Below, one piece after another: positions 62,981 to 64,000 of a DNA stretch of 64,000 nt. The stretch is from assembly GCF_905404315.1 (NCBI RefSeq), contig NC_066310.1:1922001-1986000 (forward strand), given 5' to 3'. A model generated the notes under the pieces. The model did no database searches. It worked only from the letters and a program-made list of their open reading frames with translations, and was not told where the DNA came from. The stretch's first letter is position 1; each line of letters starts with the position of its first letter. The stretch comes from Leptidea sinapis. Lineage: Eukaryota; Arthropoda; Insecta; Lepidoptera; Pieridae. The translations under genes were made by a program, and so were the position numbers.

Positions 62981-63485
62981 TTATAAACAAAAGCATTATT
63001 TGACTGAATAACAATTCAAACAATGTGTAACAAACACTAAAACATACTATATTGGTTACAAGGAATAGACTTATTTTTATGGAACTTATGTGCATAATAA
63101 TATGTACATTTCCATAAAAATTAGTATCTATTACCACACAACACATCAAAATACAAAGAGATCTTATAGTTTCATAAGCCAACAATATCACTATGTACAA
63201 ATATAATAAGCGAGCACATATAATTATTAATTGGTACATTAGCAAATTATACATAATATTACTATCTAATTTAACACATAACATCAAAATGCAACCACAC
63301 TTCTTAGTTTCATAACTCAACAATACATACACTAAGAACAAAATATACAATAAGCGAGCATATGACATATTTATAAACTGGATCATTAATAAGTGAATGT
63401 AATAGAAAACACAAGTCAATAGCAACTTATGAGTTACTCTAAAATATTTAAGAATTAAAATAAACATTAAAAATGTTAGGCGCAT
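62958..63485 (-). CDS. Hydrophobic repeat-built frame between LINE ORF1 and ORF2
   Basis: A 175-codon open frame that overlaps the ORF2 start by 23 bases. It is very hydrophobic, with several possible membrane spans, and contains a 48-residue (144-bp) direct repeat. ARLLYILFLVYVLLSYET (from residue 43, base 63359) is repeated as ARLLYLYIVILLAYET (from residue 91, base 63215), each followed by CILM-C and a (K/V)(L/I)D segment. I know of no such ORF in jockey/CR1 elements. It may simply be a T-rich tandem repeat in an untranslated spacer that happens to stay open. No function is assigned. Confidence 0.25.
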   Translation of the reverse strand: MRLTFLMFILILKYFRVTHKLLLTCVFYYIHLLMIQFINMSYARLLYILFLVYVLLSYETKKCGCILMLCVKLDSNIMYNLLMYQLIIICARLLYLYIVILLAYETIRSLCILMCCVVIDTNFYGNVHIIMHISSIKISLFLVTNIVCFSVCYTLFELLFSQIMLLFINGYFSYK

Positions 63486-63514
63486 TAAAGTAGAAGTGAA
63501 TAGTACACAACAGC

Positions 63515-63991
63515 CTAAATTATTTTGTTTAAATCACTTTCTTTTGCTAAAATTATTACATGAGATGAGTCATTTTTTCTTAAATGTATTTTCCCGAACT
63601 TCACCCAGGTATAACGGTACTTTTTTTCTTTTGCAATGGTCTTAGCTTGTGTAAGAAGTTTTTTTGACATTGGAGTAAGGTGGTCATTGATAAACACTCG
63701 CTGCGTACTACCTACGAAACCAATGGAATCAGCCATGATAGTCTTCTTCGCTCTTGCGGCCGCTATGAACTCCTCCTTTACGTACCGATTAATAAATCCC
63801 ATGACTATCGATTTATCCTTTGAGTTATATGAAGGGACTCTTGCGATGTAATTTATTTGGGATATATCAATTTTGTGTTCTACCACTTTGCTTAGTTTTT
63901 CGACAATATTAAAGAGATTTTCAGTTGTCCTGACCGGAATTCCTTTTATTTCTACGTTATTTAATCGGGACCTTTGTTCTTGAGTACTCAA
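63515..63991 (-). CDS. LINE ORF1 (FP25K-like C-terminal domain), partial
   Basis: The frame 63991-63515 reads RLNNVEIKGIPVRTTENLFN, INYIARVPSYNSKDKSIVMG and RVFINDHLTPMSKKLLTQAK to HVIILAKESDLNKII. Insect LINE ORF1 proteins of this kind carry a nucleic-acid-binding domain related to the baculovirus FP (few polyhedra) protein family. This sequence has the same basic, RRM-like look (ARVP, KK, YVW/YTW). The true N-terminus, often a coiled coil, lies beyond 64000, so the Met at 63991 need not be the start. It belongs to the retroelement, not to a virus. Confidence 0.7.
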   Translation of the reverse strand: MSTQEQRSRLNNVEIKGIPVRTTENLFNIVEKLSKVVEHKIDISQINYIARVPSYNSKDKSIVMGFINRYVKEEFIAAARAKKTIMADSIGFVGSTQRVFINDHLTPMSKKLLTQAKTIAKEKKYRYTWVKFGKIHLRKNDSSHVIILAKESDLNKII

Positions 63992-64000
63992 CTCTTCGCT

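Larger units (their letters stand above)
59895..64000 (-). mobile_element. Non-LTR retrotransposon, nearly complete, 5' end outside the window
   Basis: From 5' to 3' on the minus strand: ORF1 (to 63515), a 530-bp inter-ORF region, ORF2 with endonuclease (62980-62093) and reverse transcriptase (62160-61117, 61096-60074), a 175-bp 3'UTR, and an AAATAAATA-type tail at about 59895-59910. Only two frameshifts (near 62110 and 61105) disturb ORF2, so this is the youngest LINE in the window. RT motifs place it in the jockey/CR1 supergroup. Confidence 0.88.

Noticed and set aside
63515..63991. Endogenous baculovirus gene
   Set aside because: The FP25K-like domain is standard in ORF1 of insect LINEs, and endonuclease and RT of a LINE follow on the same strand.

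Overview
The window looks like a stretch of an AT-rich, transposon-filled insect genome, most likely a butterfly or moth. The evidence is short host exons with GT..AG introns, tRNA-derived and LINE-derived short repeats in many copies, Helitron, mariner/Tc1, Mutator-like, BEL/Pao and several non-LTR retroelements, and host proteins that resemble insect orthologues. Nothing suggests a bacterial, organellar or viral contig. The species cannot be fixed from the sequence alone.

Four host genes can be supported. (1) A NEDD1-type WD40 protein (gamma-tubulin ring complex recruitment) lies on the minus strand, with exons at 14158-14024 and 10349-8931. Its single seen intron carries a decayed BEL/Pao element that was itself hit by a LINE tail. 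(2) OST4, a 34-residue oligosaccharyltransferase subunit, lies on the plus strand at 18569-18673. It has a 3'UTR intron of about 2.4 kb that holds an RTE-type LINE. (3) A six-exon plus-strand gene at 37690-46427 (489 aa) reads as a strongly diverged, probably inactive ALDH16-like aldehyde dehydrogenase. All five splice phases agree, and intron 5 holds a complete Tc1-like element. (4) The first six coding exons of an SNF1/AMPK-related (HUNK-like) protein kinase lie at 49683-58293, in introns full of repeats. Its 3' end is outside the window.

Nearly everything else is repeats. 1-1110: decayed jockey-type reverse transcriptase (minus), then a small retroinsertion with an 11-bp target duplication. 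2.5-8.7 kb: pogo-like remnant, short repeat families A, B and C, a MITE. 10.5-13.3 kb: BEL/Pao. 14.4-15.4 and 25.8 kb: THAP-domain remnants. 19.1-20.7 kb: RTE LINE. 21.9-24.3 kb: jockey LINE broken by RTE-type repeats. 26.0-26.8 kb: 160-bp inverted-repeat element. 28-32 kb: transposase scrap, 99-bp and 100-bp satellites, Helitron, mariner. 33.5-35.5 kb: Mutator-like transposase cut by a jockey LINE. 36.9-37.4 kb: terminal-inverted-repeat element with a THAP start. 42.75-44.3 kb: Tc1. 46.9-49.3 kb: LINE ends and satellites. 50.7-59 kb: MITEs, a 1.5-kb foldback element and LINE pieces between kinase exons. 59.9-64 kb: a fairly young non-LTR retrotransposon (minus) with an ORF1, an endonuclease/RT ORF2 and, between them, a repeat-built hydrophobic reading frame.

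The four host genes act in unrelated processes (spindle/centrosome, N-glycosylation, dehydrogenase-like, signalling), so there is no operon-like or island-like system here. The notable features are the unrecognised small or split host genes and the layered transposon history.
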